The notes under the pieces: model-generated
Told to the model about the DNA's origin: nothing
Databases searched by the model: none
The model's input: the letters and a program-made list of their open reading frames with translations, nothing else
From: Streptomyces ochraceiscleroticus
Lineage (GTDB): Bacteria; Actinomycetota; Actinomycetes; Streptomycetales; Streptomycetaceae
Assembly (NCBI RefSeq): GCF_000720485.1
Contig: NZ_JOAX01000028.1
Location: forward strand, 1 to 64,000
Direction of reading: 5' to 3'
DNA: 64,000 nucleotides
Position numbers and translations under genes: made by a program
In this document: positions 36,133 through 44,408 of the stretch, piece after piece
Numbering within the stretch: the stretch's first letter is position 1
How the letters are laid out: each line of letters starts with the position of its first letter

Positions 36133-37545
36133 GTGTTGACCTTCGAGTTCACCATCAACTCGATCCGGGAGAGGCCGGGCCGCCGCAAGCCGTTTCAGCT
36201 GCGATGGAAGGTTGGTCCGCGCCCGCACTACAAGAGCTTCCAGACCAAGGCGCTCGCCGACGGCAGGCGTGCACAGCTGATGACCGCAGCTCACCGAGGC
36301 GAGATGTTCGACGTCGAGTCCGGGCTGCCGCAATCTGATCTACGCGCCCAACAGCCACAAGCGACCTGGATTGAGCACGCCAGGGACTACGCCAGGATGA
36401 AGTGGAAACGCTCCTCCGCGAAGAGCCGCGCCACGCGCGCCGACGCACTCGCCACCGTCACCTCTGCCCTGGTGCTAGACGCCGAAGGGGCACCGGAGCC
36501 CGCCGTCCTCCGCCGGGCACTGTCCTGCTGGGCCTTCAACCTCTCCAACCAGCGGACAGAGCCCCCGATGCCCATCGCCTCTGCCCTGCAATGGATCGTC
36601 AGAAAGTCTCTCCCCATGCCCCGGCTGGAGAACTCCGACACCGTCCGGCTCGCGCTGGAGGCGCTGAGCCTGAAGCTCGATGGCACGCCCGCTGCGGCCA
36701 GCACCATCAAGCGCAAGCGGATGGTCTTCAACAACGCTCTGCGATACGCGGTCGAGCGCAAGCTGCTCCCCGCCAATCCCCTGCAGTTCGTGGACTGGGC
36801 TCCCCCGGAAGCCGACGATGAGGTCGACTGGCGGTACGTCCCCAATCCCGCGCAGGCCAAGGTCCTAATCGACACGGTGGGAAAGCTGGGCCCGCGCGGT
36901 CGGCACCTTCAGGCGTTCTTTGGGTGCGGTTACTATGCGGCCACCCGACCCGCGGAAGCCATGAACCTGAGGCAGGCCGACTGCACGCTACCCACGAGCG
37001 GCTGGGGCACTCTGCTGCTCACCGGCAGCTCGCCCCGGGCAGGATCCTCGTGGACGGACGACGGAAAGTCCTACGAGGAGCGCGGCCTGAAGCGGCGGAC
37101 CCGTTCGGCGACGCGAGAGGTGCCGATCCCTCCGGTATTGGTCGCCCTCTTGCATGAACACCTGGCCTGCTACGGCACCGGCCCGGATGGCCGACTGTTC
37201 CGGGCATCGCGCGGTGGCGTGCTGCTCACCAAGGAGTACGCGGAGGTCTGGAAGAGAGCCCGCAAGGCGGCCCTCTCCGAGGAACAGCTCAAGACGCCAC
37301 TCGCGGAGGTGCCGTACTCCCTCCGGCACGCCGGCGTCTCGCTGTGGCTGGCCTCCGGTGTTGATCCAGCTGAAGTCGCCCGTCGCGCCGGCCACAGCGT
37401 GGCGGTGCTCTACCGCTTCTACGCCAAGGTGCTGGACGGCAAGCGCGACCAGGCCAACGCGCTGATTGAGACAGCTCTGCGCGAAGCCAGTGAATCCGGC
37501 GATGAAGACGACGGCCGGCTGCTCTTACGTGACACGCGACGGTGA
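36133..37545 (+). CDS. tyrosine site-specific recombinase (phage/ICE integrase type)
   Basis: A 470-aa integrase from GTG 36133, preceded by GGGGAG. The N-terminus has a short arm-binding-like region (RKPFQLRWKVGPRPHYKSFQ). The core has AATRPAEAMNL (first catalytic Arg), VPYSLRHAGVSLWLASGV (the L-R-H box, with Tyr in place of the usual preceding His), RRAGHSVAVLYRFYAKVLDG (GH and nucleophile Tyr). This is the form common to actinobacterial element integrases. No excisionase, replication or transfer genes lie beside it, so it marks a remnant or a minimal cargo element that includes the STAND pair. The frame stays open upstream to 35308 but without homology. Confidence 0.85.
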   Translation: MLTFEFTINSIRERPGRRKPFQLRWKVGPRPHYKSFQTKALADGRRAQLMTAAHRGEMFDVESGLPQSDLRAQQPQATWIEHARDYARMKWKRSSAKSRATRADALATVTSALVLDAEGAPEPAVLRRALSCWAFNLSNQRTEPPMPIASALQWIVRKSLPMPRLENSDTVRLALEALSLKLDGTPAAASTIKRKRMVFNNALRYAVERKLLPANPLQFVDWAPPEADDEVDWRYVPNPAQAKVLIDTVGKLGPRGRHLQAFFGCGYYAATRPAEAMNLRQADCTLPTSGWGTLLLTGSSPRAGSSWTDDGKSYEERGLKRRTRSATREVPIPPVLVALLHEHLACYGTGPDGRLFRASRGGVLLTKEYAEVWKRARKAALSEEQLKTPLAEVPYSLRHAGVSLWLASGVDPAEVARRAGHSVAVLYRFYAKVLDGKRDQANALIETALREASESGDEDDGRLLLRDTRR

Positions 37546-37799
37546 CGGTCTGCACCTTCCCCCGGCCCTTTGGTGCCGCACTCTGATCCGCGTGCGTCGG
37601 AGTTCACCGACACCGGCCCGGACGCAGCACCAGTCCACTGAACCCAGCGGACCCGCGCGGCCGGTCAACGCCGACGGCAGACCAGAGCGACGCCAGTCAG
37701 CTCGGCTACCTAGCTGTGCCGCTGATGGGTTTCTGCCTTCCGCAGCAGCGTCACAGTTGTGCCGCTGGGCACGTCAGTTCCCAACGGCTTCATGCGCTC

Positions 37800-38489
37800 A
37801 TGAAGCTCATCGGGTATGTCCGCGTCAGCACCGACCGGCAGGTGGAGGACGGCTTCGGCCTAGCAGTGCAGGAGAGGATGATCCGCGGCTGGTGTCGGCA
37901 ACAAGGCCACACCCTCGGGCGCGCGGTCTACCGGAACGAGGGTTACTCAGGGACCCTTCCCGCCCCCGACCGTCCCGCACTCGCTGATGCGCTCAGCGAG
38001 GTAGAAGACGGCCAGGCAGCGGGGATCATCGTCGGCCGACTTGACCGTCTGGCCCGTCGCCTTGTTACGCAAGAAGCCGTTTTGGCCCAGGTGTGGAAGA
38101 ACAACGGGCACGTCTTCACCTCTGGCCAGGGCGAGATCCTCCAGAACGATCCCGAAGACCCCATGCGCACGGCCATGCGGCAGATGATGGGCGTCTTCTC
38201 CGAGCTGGAACACTCAATGATCGTGGCCCGGCTCCGGGCAGGGCGTAAGGAGAAGGCAGTCCAGGGCAGGTACGCCTACGGCGCCCCGCCCTACGGAGGG
38301 CAGGCCGTTGCCGGAGAGCTCGTCGAGCAACCCATCGAGTAGGCCGGTCTCGCCCGGGCTCGTGAATTACGGGCGGCGGACGCCTCACTTCGCGAGATCT
38401 GTCGCCGCCTGGAAACGGAGCAGTTCCCAGCCCGCCGCAGCGATCGATGGCATCCGGAGGCTGTGCGACGGATGCTTCAGCACGAGGCG
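37800..38489 (+). pseudogene. serine recombinase interrupted by an in-frame UAG
   Basis: ATG 37800 starts MKLIGYVRVSTDRQVEDGFG, the catalytic-serine motif of large serine recombinases. IIVGRLDRLARRLV, MMGVFSELEHSMIVARLRAG and GRYAYGAPPYG follow in order. A TAG at 38340-38342 interrupts at residue 181, yet the same frame continues the family sequence (AGLARARELRAADASLREIC, then WHPEAVRRMLQHE) to about 38489. A single nonsense change therefore separates the catalytic domain from the following recombinase region. The zinc ribbon and coiled coil expected further on are missing, so it is 3'-truncated as well. Confidence 0.75.
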
Positions 38490-38673
38490 CCGTACACCTC
38501 CGGCCGCGCACAACCTGAGACCGGGTGTTGTGCGAACGCTGATAACAGTGGCAACCCGGTTGTTCCGGGACTATTCCTATTTCGGTGTCGCGTATCCGTG
38601 GCTGGCCCGCAGCTCATGACGCTGAGTGACAGCTAGCTGGTCTGGCCAGACCAATGGGCGAGGGGCGGGCCTT

Positions 38674-39282
38674 GTGCAAGAGCTGATTCCAGTGGTGACT
38701 GGGTTTCTGTTGACCACGGTGCTGGGCGGGCTGCTGGGATTCTTCTTCCAACGACGCACCTGGGCTCACCAGCATCGTGTCCAGACCCAAGATCAGGAGC
38801 GGAAACAGGCCGTGCTGGTATTTGAGGAAGTCAGCAGACTGCTGGACAAACGCCTCTATCGGCTTCGGCTTCTTTACTGGAGCCTCACTGCTGACACGGA
38901 CGTCCGCTCCGAACGGTCCGAGTCACATATGGATGACTACCGGCAAGTGCTGTATGAGTGGAACGACAGCATCAACCGAAACCTCGCCCTCATTCAGCAG
39001 TACTTCGGCATCGCAATCCGAGAACGCCTCGACTATGGGATCGGGGCAGCCTTCGTAGAGCTGGGCCAGGCTGTGGAGGCTATTTGGAGACGGTTCGACA
39101 GCGGTACTGGTGCGACGGGCCGCGAGCAGGTTAATGACGCGCTGCTGACCGAGCTCGGGTCGCAGATCTACCGCTACAACCTGGACATGATCCGTGCCAT
39201 TCAAGGTGGAGCAGTCGGCTGGTTGGTCGTAGAGAACCGCCGCCCGCCGGGACGAGACGGTGAGATTCATCAGTCAGGTTGA
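38674..39282 (+). CDS. membrane-anchored hypothetical protein
   Basis: A 202-aa protein from GTG 38674 with GAGGGGCGG ahead (an ATG at 38626 is the alternative). One N-terminal helix (PVVTGFLLTTVLGGLLGFFF) is followed by basic residues and a helical cytosolic part (QERKQAVLVFEEVSRLLDKR and onward). Single TM plus long coiled coil is the same architecture as the protein at 58415-58918, but I see no close sequence match. Function unknown. It is followed by the terminator-bearing repeat at 39364-39424. Confidence 0.65.
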   Translation: MQELIPVVTGFLLTTVLGGLLGFFFQRRTWAHQHRVQTQDQERKQAVLVFEEVSRLLDKRLYRLRLLYWSLTADTDVRSERSESHMDDYRQVLYEWNDSINRNLALIQQYFGIAIRERLDYGIGAAFVELGQAVEAIWRRFDSGTGATGREQVNDALLTELGSQIYRYNLDMIRAIQGGAVGWLVVENRRPPGRDGEIHQSG

Positions 39283-39321
39283 GGTGCCGCGTACTCCCCG
39301 ATGAGACCGGTCCTGATGTCA

Positions 39322-40272
39322 TCACCTGTGGTCGCCGGGTGTGTATCGGCTCCAGGTTCCTCCGGTAGCAGTGACGACGAACGGCCCCTCAGACGAGGGG
39401 CCGTTCTTACAAGCGGCGCAGGTCGCGTGCGCATCAGGGCGTGGTCGGGTGCCACTCCCAGGCAGGCTCAGCCCGGGGGACGGCACCAGGCCGGAAGGCG
39501 CGTTACCGCGCGCACCGGAGAAGTCCACGACGCTGCCGGAGAACGTCGCGTCGAGGAAGTTGATCGTGCCGCCGGAGAACCTCGCCATGCGGAAGTTGAC
39601 CGTGCCGCCGGAGAACGTCGCACCTGAGAAGTCTCCGCCGTCGAAAACGACGCCTGTGAGGTCCAGGTCGCGATCTTGCCAGGAGTGTGGGTGGTCGGGG
39701 GGGGGAAGGTGGAGAAGGTCGCGGATGAGGCGGATGACGGTGTGCCGGACCTCTTTCAGGGCCAGGTAAGCGTGCAGGGCGTCCGCGTCGCCGACCGGGA
39801 GGTCTGCCTTAGCCGTGTAGGGCAGGCGGAGGCAGGCGCCCAGGACGTCGATGCAGGTCTGACGCAGGGCCCGGGTCGGGGCGTCATCGGCCAGGCCGGC
39901 CAGGGCGTGCACGCCACCCAGCCGAACCGCGGCGGAGTCCTCGCCGAGCTGGGAGACGGCGGCGGTAAAGCGCTCGGTGTGCAGCCGGGTGGTCTCCCGC
40001 AGCGCGCCGTCCTCGTCCACCCGCTGGCGCCGGTAGGCCACCACCAGGGCCACCAGGGCACCGGCCCCGGCGACCACCCCGAAGGACAGTTTCACCAGAT
40101 CGAACAGCGTCTTGGAGGTGAGCTGGGGCTCGGGCTTGAGGCTCTGGGCGCCGAGCAGGCCCCAGCCGGTGAAGAGCGCGGGCAGGACGATCCAGACGTG
40201 TGCCACAGGCGCAGGCCGCGCCGACTCGTGCGGCTGCCGCGGCAGATGGGGCAGACGAGGTCTCACACTCAT
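39322..40272 (-). CDS. pentapeptide-repeat membrane protein, short paralogue
   Basis: A 316-aa protein from ATG 40272. Two N-terminal hydrophobic segments (VWIVLPALFTGWGLLG; VKLSFGVVAGAGALVALVVA) are followed by YRRQRVDEDGALRETTRLHT, the helical block RLGGVHALAGLADDAPTRAL, and then a short beta-helix (FSGATFSGGTVNFRMARFSG). The first 200 residues are nearly identical in layout and wording to the divergent gene at 40440. The beta-helix is much shorter, and the C-terminal ~40 residues are encoded antisense to the hairpin at 39380-39405. The tail is thus probably replaced sequence and the protein truncated. Confidence 0.75.
   Translation of the reverse strand: MSVRPRLPHLPRQPHESARPAPVAHVWIVLPALFTGWGLLGAQSLKPEPQLTSKTLFDLVKLSFGVVAGAGALVALVVAYRRQRVDEDGALRETTRLHTERFTAAVSQLGEDSAAVRLGGVHALAGLADDAPTRALRQTCIDVLGACLRLPYTAKADLPVGDADALHAYLALKEVRHTVIRLIRDLLHLPPPDHPHSWQDRDLDLTGVVFDGGDFSGATFSGGTVNFRMARFSGGTINFLDATFSGSVVDFSGARGNAPSGLVPSPGLSLPGSGTRPRPDAHATCAACKNGPSSEGPFVVTATGGTWSRYTPGDHR
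39364..39424 (+). terminator. 61-bp repeat unit with rho-independent-type hairpin, left copy
   Basis: Nearly identical in sequence and orientation to 41798-41858. Its core AACGGCCCCTC (39380-39390), loop AGAC, GAGGGGCCGTT (39395-39405) and CTT is a rightward terminator, suited to the gene ending at 39282. It lies inside the 3' end of the leftward pentapeptide gene. Together with the other copy it flanks the 2.4-kb divergent pentapeptide pair. Confidence 0.8.
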
Positions 40273-40439
40273 CAGGATCACTCAGGCCGACCCGCGATTG
40301 CAGGGCACTTCTCGCCGCCCGGTTCTGGACTCCGGATAAGCGGCGGTTATCCGGAGTCCATGCGGTCCGCGCCCACGTTCGACGCCATGATGCGACTGGG
40401 GACCGCAACCGGCGGCGAGACTGGGCTATTTGATGGGGT
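40273..40439. promoter_or_regulatory. divergent promoter region of the pentapeptide pair
   Basis: These 167 bases separate the two head-to-head paralogues and must contain both promoters. The palindrome-like CTCCGGATAAGCGGCGGTTATCCGGAG (40330-40356; CTCCGGATAA and TTATCCGGAG arms around 7 nt) lies inside and is a good operator candidate, letting both genes respond together. Confidence 0.6.
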
Positions 40440-41774
40440 GTGAGAACACCTCTGCCCCGGCGCCGTACCAAGCGGCGTCGCGGCCTGCGCCTCTGGTCGG
40501 TCGGCACCGTTCTCGTCCTGACCTTCACCGCCGCGATCCTCGTGGCCGCCGCGGTGTTCTACACCGGATGGGACCTGCTCGGCGCCCGAGAACTCCAGCC
40601 GGAGCACCGCATCGACTCCAAGACGCTGTTCGACCTGGTGAAACTGTCCTTCGGCGTGGTCGCCGGGGCCGGCGCTCTGGTCGCCCTGATCGTGGCCTAT
40701 CGGCGCCAGCGTGTCGATGAGGACGGCGCCCTGCGGGAGACAACCCGCCTGCACACCGAGCGCTTCACCGCAGCCGTCGCCCAGCTCGGCCAGGAGTCCG
40801 CAGCGGTCCGCCTCGGTGGGGTGCACGCCCTGGCCGGCCTTGCCGACGACGCCCCCACCCGCGCCCTGCGCCAGACCTGCATCGACGTCCTGTGCGCCTA
40901 CCTCCGCCTGCCCTACACCGCCGAGGCCGACCTCCCGACGGGCGACGCGGGAGCCCGGCACGGCTACCTGGCCCTGCGGGAAGTACGGCACACAATCATC
41001 CGGCTCATCGGCGACCACCTCCGTCTGGAAGCCAAGCACCCAAATTCCTGGAGGGGCCACGACTTCGATCTGACGGAAGTCACGTTCGACGGCGGAGACC
41101 TCTCCTGGGCGGTGTTCGCCAGCGGCAGGGCCAGCTTCCGGGAGGCGGTGTTCACCGGCAGCGTCGACTTCCGTGGAGCGACGTTCTCCGGCAGCACCAT
41201 CGACTTCCACGGGGCGGTGTTCGCCGGCAGCGTCGACTTCCGCGGAGCGACGTTCTCCGGCAGCACCGTCGAGTTCGACCACACGCGGTTCGAAGGCGGC
41301 AGCGTCCAATTCGACCACACGCGGTTCGAAGGCGGCAGCGTCTACTTCCGATGGGCGACGTTCTCCGGCGGCATCGTCCACTTCGACTGGGCGGTGTTCG
41401 CCGGCAGCACCGTCCGCTTCATAGGGACGGTGTTCGTCGGCAGCATCGTCCACTTCAGCCAAGCGACGTTCTCCGGCGGCGCGGTCTACTTCGCCGGCGC
41501 GACGTTCTCCGGCGGCGCGGTCTACTTCGCCGGCGCGACGTTCTCCGGCGGCACCGTCCACTTCGCCGGCGCGACGTTCTCCGGCGGCACCGTCCACTTC
41601 GGCGTGGCCCGGTTCGAAGGCGGCAGCGTCAGCTTCGACAGGGCGGCTTTCTCCGGCGCCACGGTCGACCTCTCATACGCCACTGGTGCAGCCCCGGATG
41701 GCCTCCCCTCGAGCGGGGGGTCTCTGCCAACCGGGCTGGCCCTGCCGTCCGCCTGGTATACGGCTGGCTCCTGA
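40440..41774 (+). CDS. pentapeptide-repeat membrane protein, long paralogue
   Basis: A 444-aa protein from GTG 40440. Two N-terminal hydrophobic segments (VLTFTAAILVAAAVFYTGWD; KLSFGVVAGAGALVALIVAY) precede RRQRVDEDGALRETTRLHTE and the block RLGGVHALAGLADDAPTRAL. From about 200 to 420 is a beta-helix built of ten-residue units such as ATFSGGTVHF and RFEGGSVQFD. At DNA level the units are so alike (for example three successive copies around 41467-41575) that recent expansion by slippage or unequal exchange is evident. It is divergent from its shorter paralogue and followed 23 nt later by the repeat and terminator at 41798-41858. Role unknown; a membrane-tethered beta-helix scaffold is inference. 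Confidence 0.85.
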   Translation: MRTPLPRRRTKRRRGLRLWSVGTVLVLTFTAAILVAAAVFYTGWDLLGARELQPEHRIDSKTLFDLVKLSFGVVAGAGALVALIVAYRRQRVDEDGALRETTRLHTERFTAAVAQLGQESAAVRLGGVHALAGLADDAPTRALRQTCIDVLCAYLRLPYTAEADLPTGDAGARHGYLALREVRHTIIRLIGDHLRLEAKHPNSWRGHDFDLTEVTFDGGDLSWAVFASGRASFREAVFTGSVDFRGATFSGSTIDFHGAVFAGSVDFRGATFSGSTVEFDHTRFEGGSVQFDHTRFEGGSVYFRWATFSGGIVHFDWAVFAGSTVRFIGTVFVGSIVHFSQATFSGGAVYFAGATFSGGAVYFAGATFSGGTVHFAGATFSGGTVHFGVARFEGGSVSFDRAAFSGATVDLSYATGAAPDGLPSSGGSLPTGLALPSAWYTAGS

Positions 41775-41797
41775 CGGGAGGGAGTCACTGTGACCGC

Positions 41798-41858
41798 GGT
41801 AACAGTGACGACGAACGGCCCCTCAGATGAGGGGCCGTTTCTATAAGCGGCTCAGGTC
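41798..41858 (+). terminator. 61-bp repeat unit with rho-independent-type hairpin, right copy
   Basis: The hairpin is AACGGCCCCTC (41814-41824), loop AGAT, GAGGGGCCGTT (41829-41839), followed by TCTAT, just past the long pentapeptide gene. It has the same orientation and nearly the same sequence as 39364-39424, including bases outside the hairpin (GGTAxCAGTGACGACG before, AAGCGGC-CAGGTC after). It is therefore a duplicated segment and not just a similar terminator. Confidence 0.85.
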
Positions 41859-41896
41859 AGGCCGCGCTTACGCCTCGTAGACGAGCGCCGCCGCCA

Positions 41897-42199
41897 CTAC
41901 CGGCGTAGCACGAGCGCCACGAGGGCGGCATACAAGACCGCCCCGCCAGTGGCCACCTGCAAAGGCGTGGCGAGCGACGGATAGCGGATGCTGACACCCA
42001 GCAGGGCCAGCGTGATCAGCAGTCCGACGGTCGCCACGACGAAGACCAGCAAGGCGCGGTCCGGGCCGCTGGCCGGTTGCGGCGTCGGCAGCACGGGCGG
42101 AGCGGGAGGCTCCGGCGGGTTGCCGTTCAGCGACACGAGCCTGGGGGGCCTACCCATTCCCGGGGTAGGGTCGAGACTAGCGATGGGTCTCGTCCTCAT
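41897..42199 (-). CDS. small two-TM membrane protein
   Basis: A 100-aa protein; ATG 42199 has GAAGAGGAAGAG directly ahead. A proline-rich N-terminal part (NPPEPPAPPVLPTPQPASGP) is followed by two helices, ALLVFVVATVGLLITLALLG and ATGGAVLYAALVALVL. This type of small Pro-rich/2-TM protein is frequent near Streptomyces regulators; see also 47536-47763 and 54704-54919. Function unknown. Confidence 0.6.
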   Translation of the reverse strand: MRTRPIASLDPTPGMGRPPRLVSLNGNPPEPPAPPVLPTPQPASGPDRALLVFVVATVGLLITLALLGVSIRYPSLATPLQVATGGAVLYAALVALVLRR

Positions 42200-42691
42200 C
42201 TCTTCCTCTTCTCTGTGCGGAGCGGATGAACGACGAAGTCCTCGCGACACAGAGGGAAGCGCCGGCTGTGCTGTAGGAGGCCCGTGCCGCGCTTCCTTTT
42301 GTCGTTTCAGACTCCAGGAACGCTTAGACGCTACCGCGCCCCGACTGACAATGCGGGAAGCCTTCCCCCCCCTGTGGATCACTGGAACAGCACACCAGGC
42401 CCGACACGGGGCAAGGTTGTCGCGCGGAAGCCGTAGACTGGCCGAACCCGGTGTGACCTGCCCTCATGGGAAGAAAAACCGCAGGTCAGCGCGTCATGGA
42501 ATGCTTCCTCGTACGCAACGGAGCGGTTGGCAGCTCGATTTGGGGATAACGACGTCGCGCCCAAGAGTGACCGACGCCACACCCTGAAGCGCGGGAAGTT
42601 CCGCGAGATGACGATCTCGTTCTCCGCCTGCGTCCGTTCTCGATCGCGTCGCGAACTGATGCCCTCGATGCTGGAGCACACCGCTCACCAC
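42200..42691. other. intergenic region with a repeated 13-mer
   Basis: No gene is supported. CCGCAGGTCAGCG at 42479-42491 recurs at 48013-48025 and 48173-48185. The region lies between the starts/ends of two leftward genes and may include the promoter of the small membrane protein. Confidence 0.4.
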
Positions 42692-43375
42692 TCAGCTACG
42701 GGGCGCCGGAAGGCTCAGACCTTCCTGCCCGGCCACGAGCGAGGCCCGCCCCGCCTTCAGCTCTGGGACGTACTTGTACAGCGTCGTGCGGGATACCCCG
42801 AGAAGCTTCGCAATCGAGGCGATGGTGTTGTCCGGCTGAGCCAGCAGTGCACGAGCATGTCGAATCTGTTCGGGGGTCATGGCCGGCGGACGGCCGATGC
42901 GCTCACCGCGAGCCCGCGCGGCCGCGAGGCCTTCGTGGGTGCCTTGCACGATCAGCTCGCGGATGAACTCAGCGAGCGCGGCGAAGACGTGGAAGACGAG
43001 CCGGCCGCCGGGCGTGGTGGTGTCGAGCGCTTCGTGGAGCGACTGGAAGCCGATGTCTCGCTTGCGCAGGCTCGCGACGATGGCGATCAGGTCTTGGATC
43101 GAGCGGCCGAGGCGGTCGAGGGAGGGCACCACGAGGGTGTCGCCGGGCCGGAGGTAGTCGAGGCACTTCCACAGTTCCTCGCGCTCCGCGTTCTTGCCGG
43201 ACTTCTTGTCGGTGAAGACCCGTACGCAGCCGGCCGCCGTCAGCGCCGCGATTTGCCGGTCGAGCAGCTGGCCCTTCGTGGACACGCGCCCGTACCCGAC
43301 GCGGGCGCCGGACGGATTGGTGGGGGAGGCTTCTAGCGGACTGTCGGTGTCCGCCCACTCGGCAGGAGTCGTCAT
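42692..43375 (-). CDS. serine recombinase (resolvase/invertase family)
   Basis: A 227-aa protein from ATG 43375. The catalytic serine motif is GYGRVSTKGQLLDRQIAAL. TDKKSGKNAEREELWKCLDY, VPSLDRLGRSIQDLIAI and the FHVFAALAEFIRELIVQGTH helix E region follow. The C-terminal HTH is PDNTIASIAKLLGVSRTTLY. The full resolvase/invertase layout is present and intact. Repeats just upstream (43409-43450) may be its operator or accessory sites. It could mobilise or invert neighbouring DNA; no transposase accompanies it. Confidence 0.88.
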   Translation of the reverse strand: MTTPAEWADTDSPLEASPTNPSGARVGYGRVSTKGQLLDRQIAALTAAGCVRVFTDKKSGKNAEREELWKCLDYLRPGDTLVVPSLDRLGRSIQDLIAIVASLRKRDIGFQSLHEALDTTTPGGRLVFHVFAALAEFIRELIVQGTHEGLAAARARGERIGRPPAMTPEQIRHARALLAQPDNTIASIAKLLGVSRTTLYKYVPELKAGRASLVAGQEGLSLPAPRS

Positions 43376-43408
43376 ACACGGCACCGTACAGAAAGGGGTT
43401 CCGGAGCT

Positions 43409-43450
43409 TTGTTGGACGCCCGGAGTTGTTGAACACCCTTGTTGGACGCC
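43409..43450. repeat. three short iterons upstream of the serine recombinase
   Basis: TTGTTGGACGCC (43409-43420), TTGTTGAACACC (43426-43437) and TTGTTGGACGCC (43439-43450) are direct repeats lying 34-75 bp before the recombinase start. They suit binding by the recombinase itself, for autorepression or as a res-like site, or by another regulator. Confidence 0.65.
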
Positions 43451-43533
43451 GGAAGTCGTCTCCGGCCCAGCGTGTCGATGTCGAGGCGCCGGTGTCCAGG
43501 AACCGATCGGTTTATGGACAGGTCCTGAGGAGC

Positions 43534-43761
43534 CTATGGGCGCGCCGGCCCCTCGACCTCGTCCTGAGCCGTCCAAGTCTTCAGCACACGCTGCCGGCCA
43601 TCGATATCCTCCATCAGTTCGATGACCACGGCTGGGTCACTGCCGTAGCGGCCGACCCACTCGGTGTACCGGTTCCGGGCGGTGGCGGGGACGGTCCACT
43701 CGCCCTCGACCGCCACCCCGTCTGGCGTGAACTGAAGCCGGGCGAGGTACTTGGTTGTCAT
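43534..43761 (-). CDS. small hypothetical protein
   Basis: A 75-aa soluble protein, MTTKYLARLQFTPDGVAVEG to the end, alternating strands and acidic turns (VVIELMEDIDGRQRVLKTWT). GAGGAGAA stands 5 nt before ATG 43761. Conserved-hypothetical appearance; no function recognised. Confidence 0.65.
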   Translation of the reverse strand: MTTKYLARLQFTPDGVAVEGEWTVPATARNRYTEWVGRYGSDPAVVIELMEDIDGRQRVLKTWTAQDEVEGPARP

Positions 43762-43847
43762 GCGGTTCTCCTCGCCGCGTCGCTCCTCTTTTCCCCATCC
43801 GGCTGCCGGATGACGACTGTGGGGGATCTTACGCCGCCCTGTTCTTA

Positions 43848-43878
43848 TTGCCGCCCTGCGCTAAAAGCAGGGCGGCAA
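43848..43878 (-). terminator. hairpin terminator
   Basis: A 12-bp perfect stem, TTGCCGCCCTGC (43848-43859) with GCAGGGCGGCAA (43867-43878) and a 7-nt loop, lies 22 nt past the stop of the leftward gene ending at 43900. Confidence 0.7.
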
Positions 43879-43899
43879 CCTAATCAACCTCGTGCGGCC

Positions 43900-44172
43900 T
43901 CATTTCTTCCTCCTTCCATCGCGCATGCAGAGGAGAAGGTTCCATCCCCAGCCTGCCCATGCGGCTGGCAGAAGGAGCATCAGCAGAGAGCCTGTACCGG
44001 CCATCAGCAGGCACTCGATAAACCAGGGACGGTCGGCCAGCCACGCTGAGACCGGAGCCATCCGGCAGGCCAGCGACAGGTATGTCACGAAGAGCAGTGC
44101 GGCTGCAGAAACTAGCAGGTCAGACGCTCTTTTGGTCAGTTTCTTGGTGAGCCTAGCTAGATGCGTAATCAA
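43900..44172 (-). CDS. small membrane protein
   Basis: A 90-aa protein from TTG 44172 with GGAAAGGCAAGG ahead. Two hydrophobic helices, DLLVSAAALLFVTYLSLACR and ECLLMAGTGSLLMLLLPAAW, lie between basic ends (LARLTKKLTKRAS; CMRDGRRKK). Function unknown. Confidence 0.55.
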   Translation of the reverse strand: MITHLARLTKKLTKRASDLLVSAAALLFVTYLSLACRMAPVSAWLADRPWFIECLLMAGTGSLLMLLLPAAWAGWGWNLLLCMRDGRRKK

Positions 44173-44246
44173 AGCCTTGCCTTTCCTAAAGAATTGGATA
44201 TCACCTCCTCACTCTGGTAGCGTGGTAGCCAGACGCAGGCTTTCAC

Positions 44247-44408
44247 ATGAAGAGCGAGAACACGGATGCGCAAGAGAGAGGCGTCCGCGAATTGATGGTA
44301 ACACGTTCATTCGAACTCGCAAGCGGCAATGAAATTGTCATGGACGCGTCAATAAGCCGAGTTGTCGGCCCCTTGTTTAAACCTGAGAAATTCCGCCGCA
44401 GTGGGTAG
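44247..44408 (+). CDS. possible 53-aa protein
   Basis: ATG 44247 opens a clean frame (MKSENTDAQERGVRELMVTR onward, ending KPEKFRRSG) with balanced amino-acid content and lower GC than its surroundings. The ribosome site is weak (GCAGG, 9 nt ahead). No homology is recognised; it could also be chance. Confidence 0.3.
   Translation: MKSENTDAQERGVRELMVTRSFELASGNEIVMDASISRVVGPLFKPEKFRRSG

Noticed and set aside
36133..39282. Complete integrative conjugative element
   Set aside because: An integrase and a broken serine recombinase are present, but no excisionase next to the integrase, no replication initiator, FtsK-like transfer gene or att duplication was recognised.
41097..41660. CRISPR-like regular repeats
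   Set aside because: The regular units encode an in-frame beta-helix of ten-residue repeats without unique spacers, so they are protein repeats.
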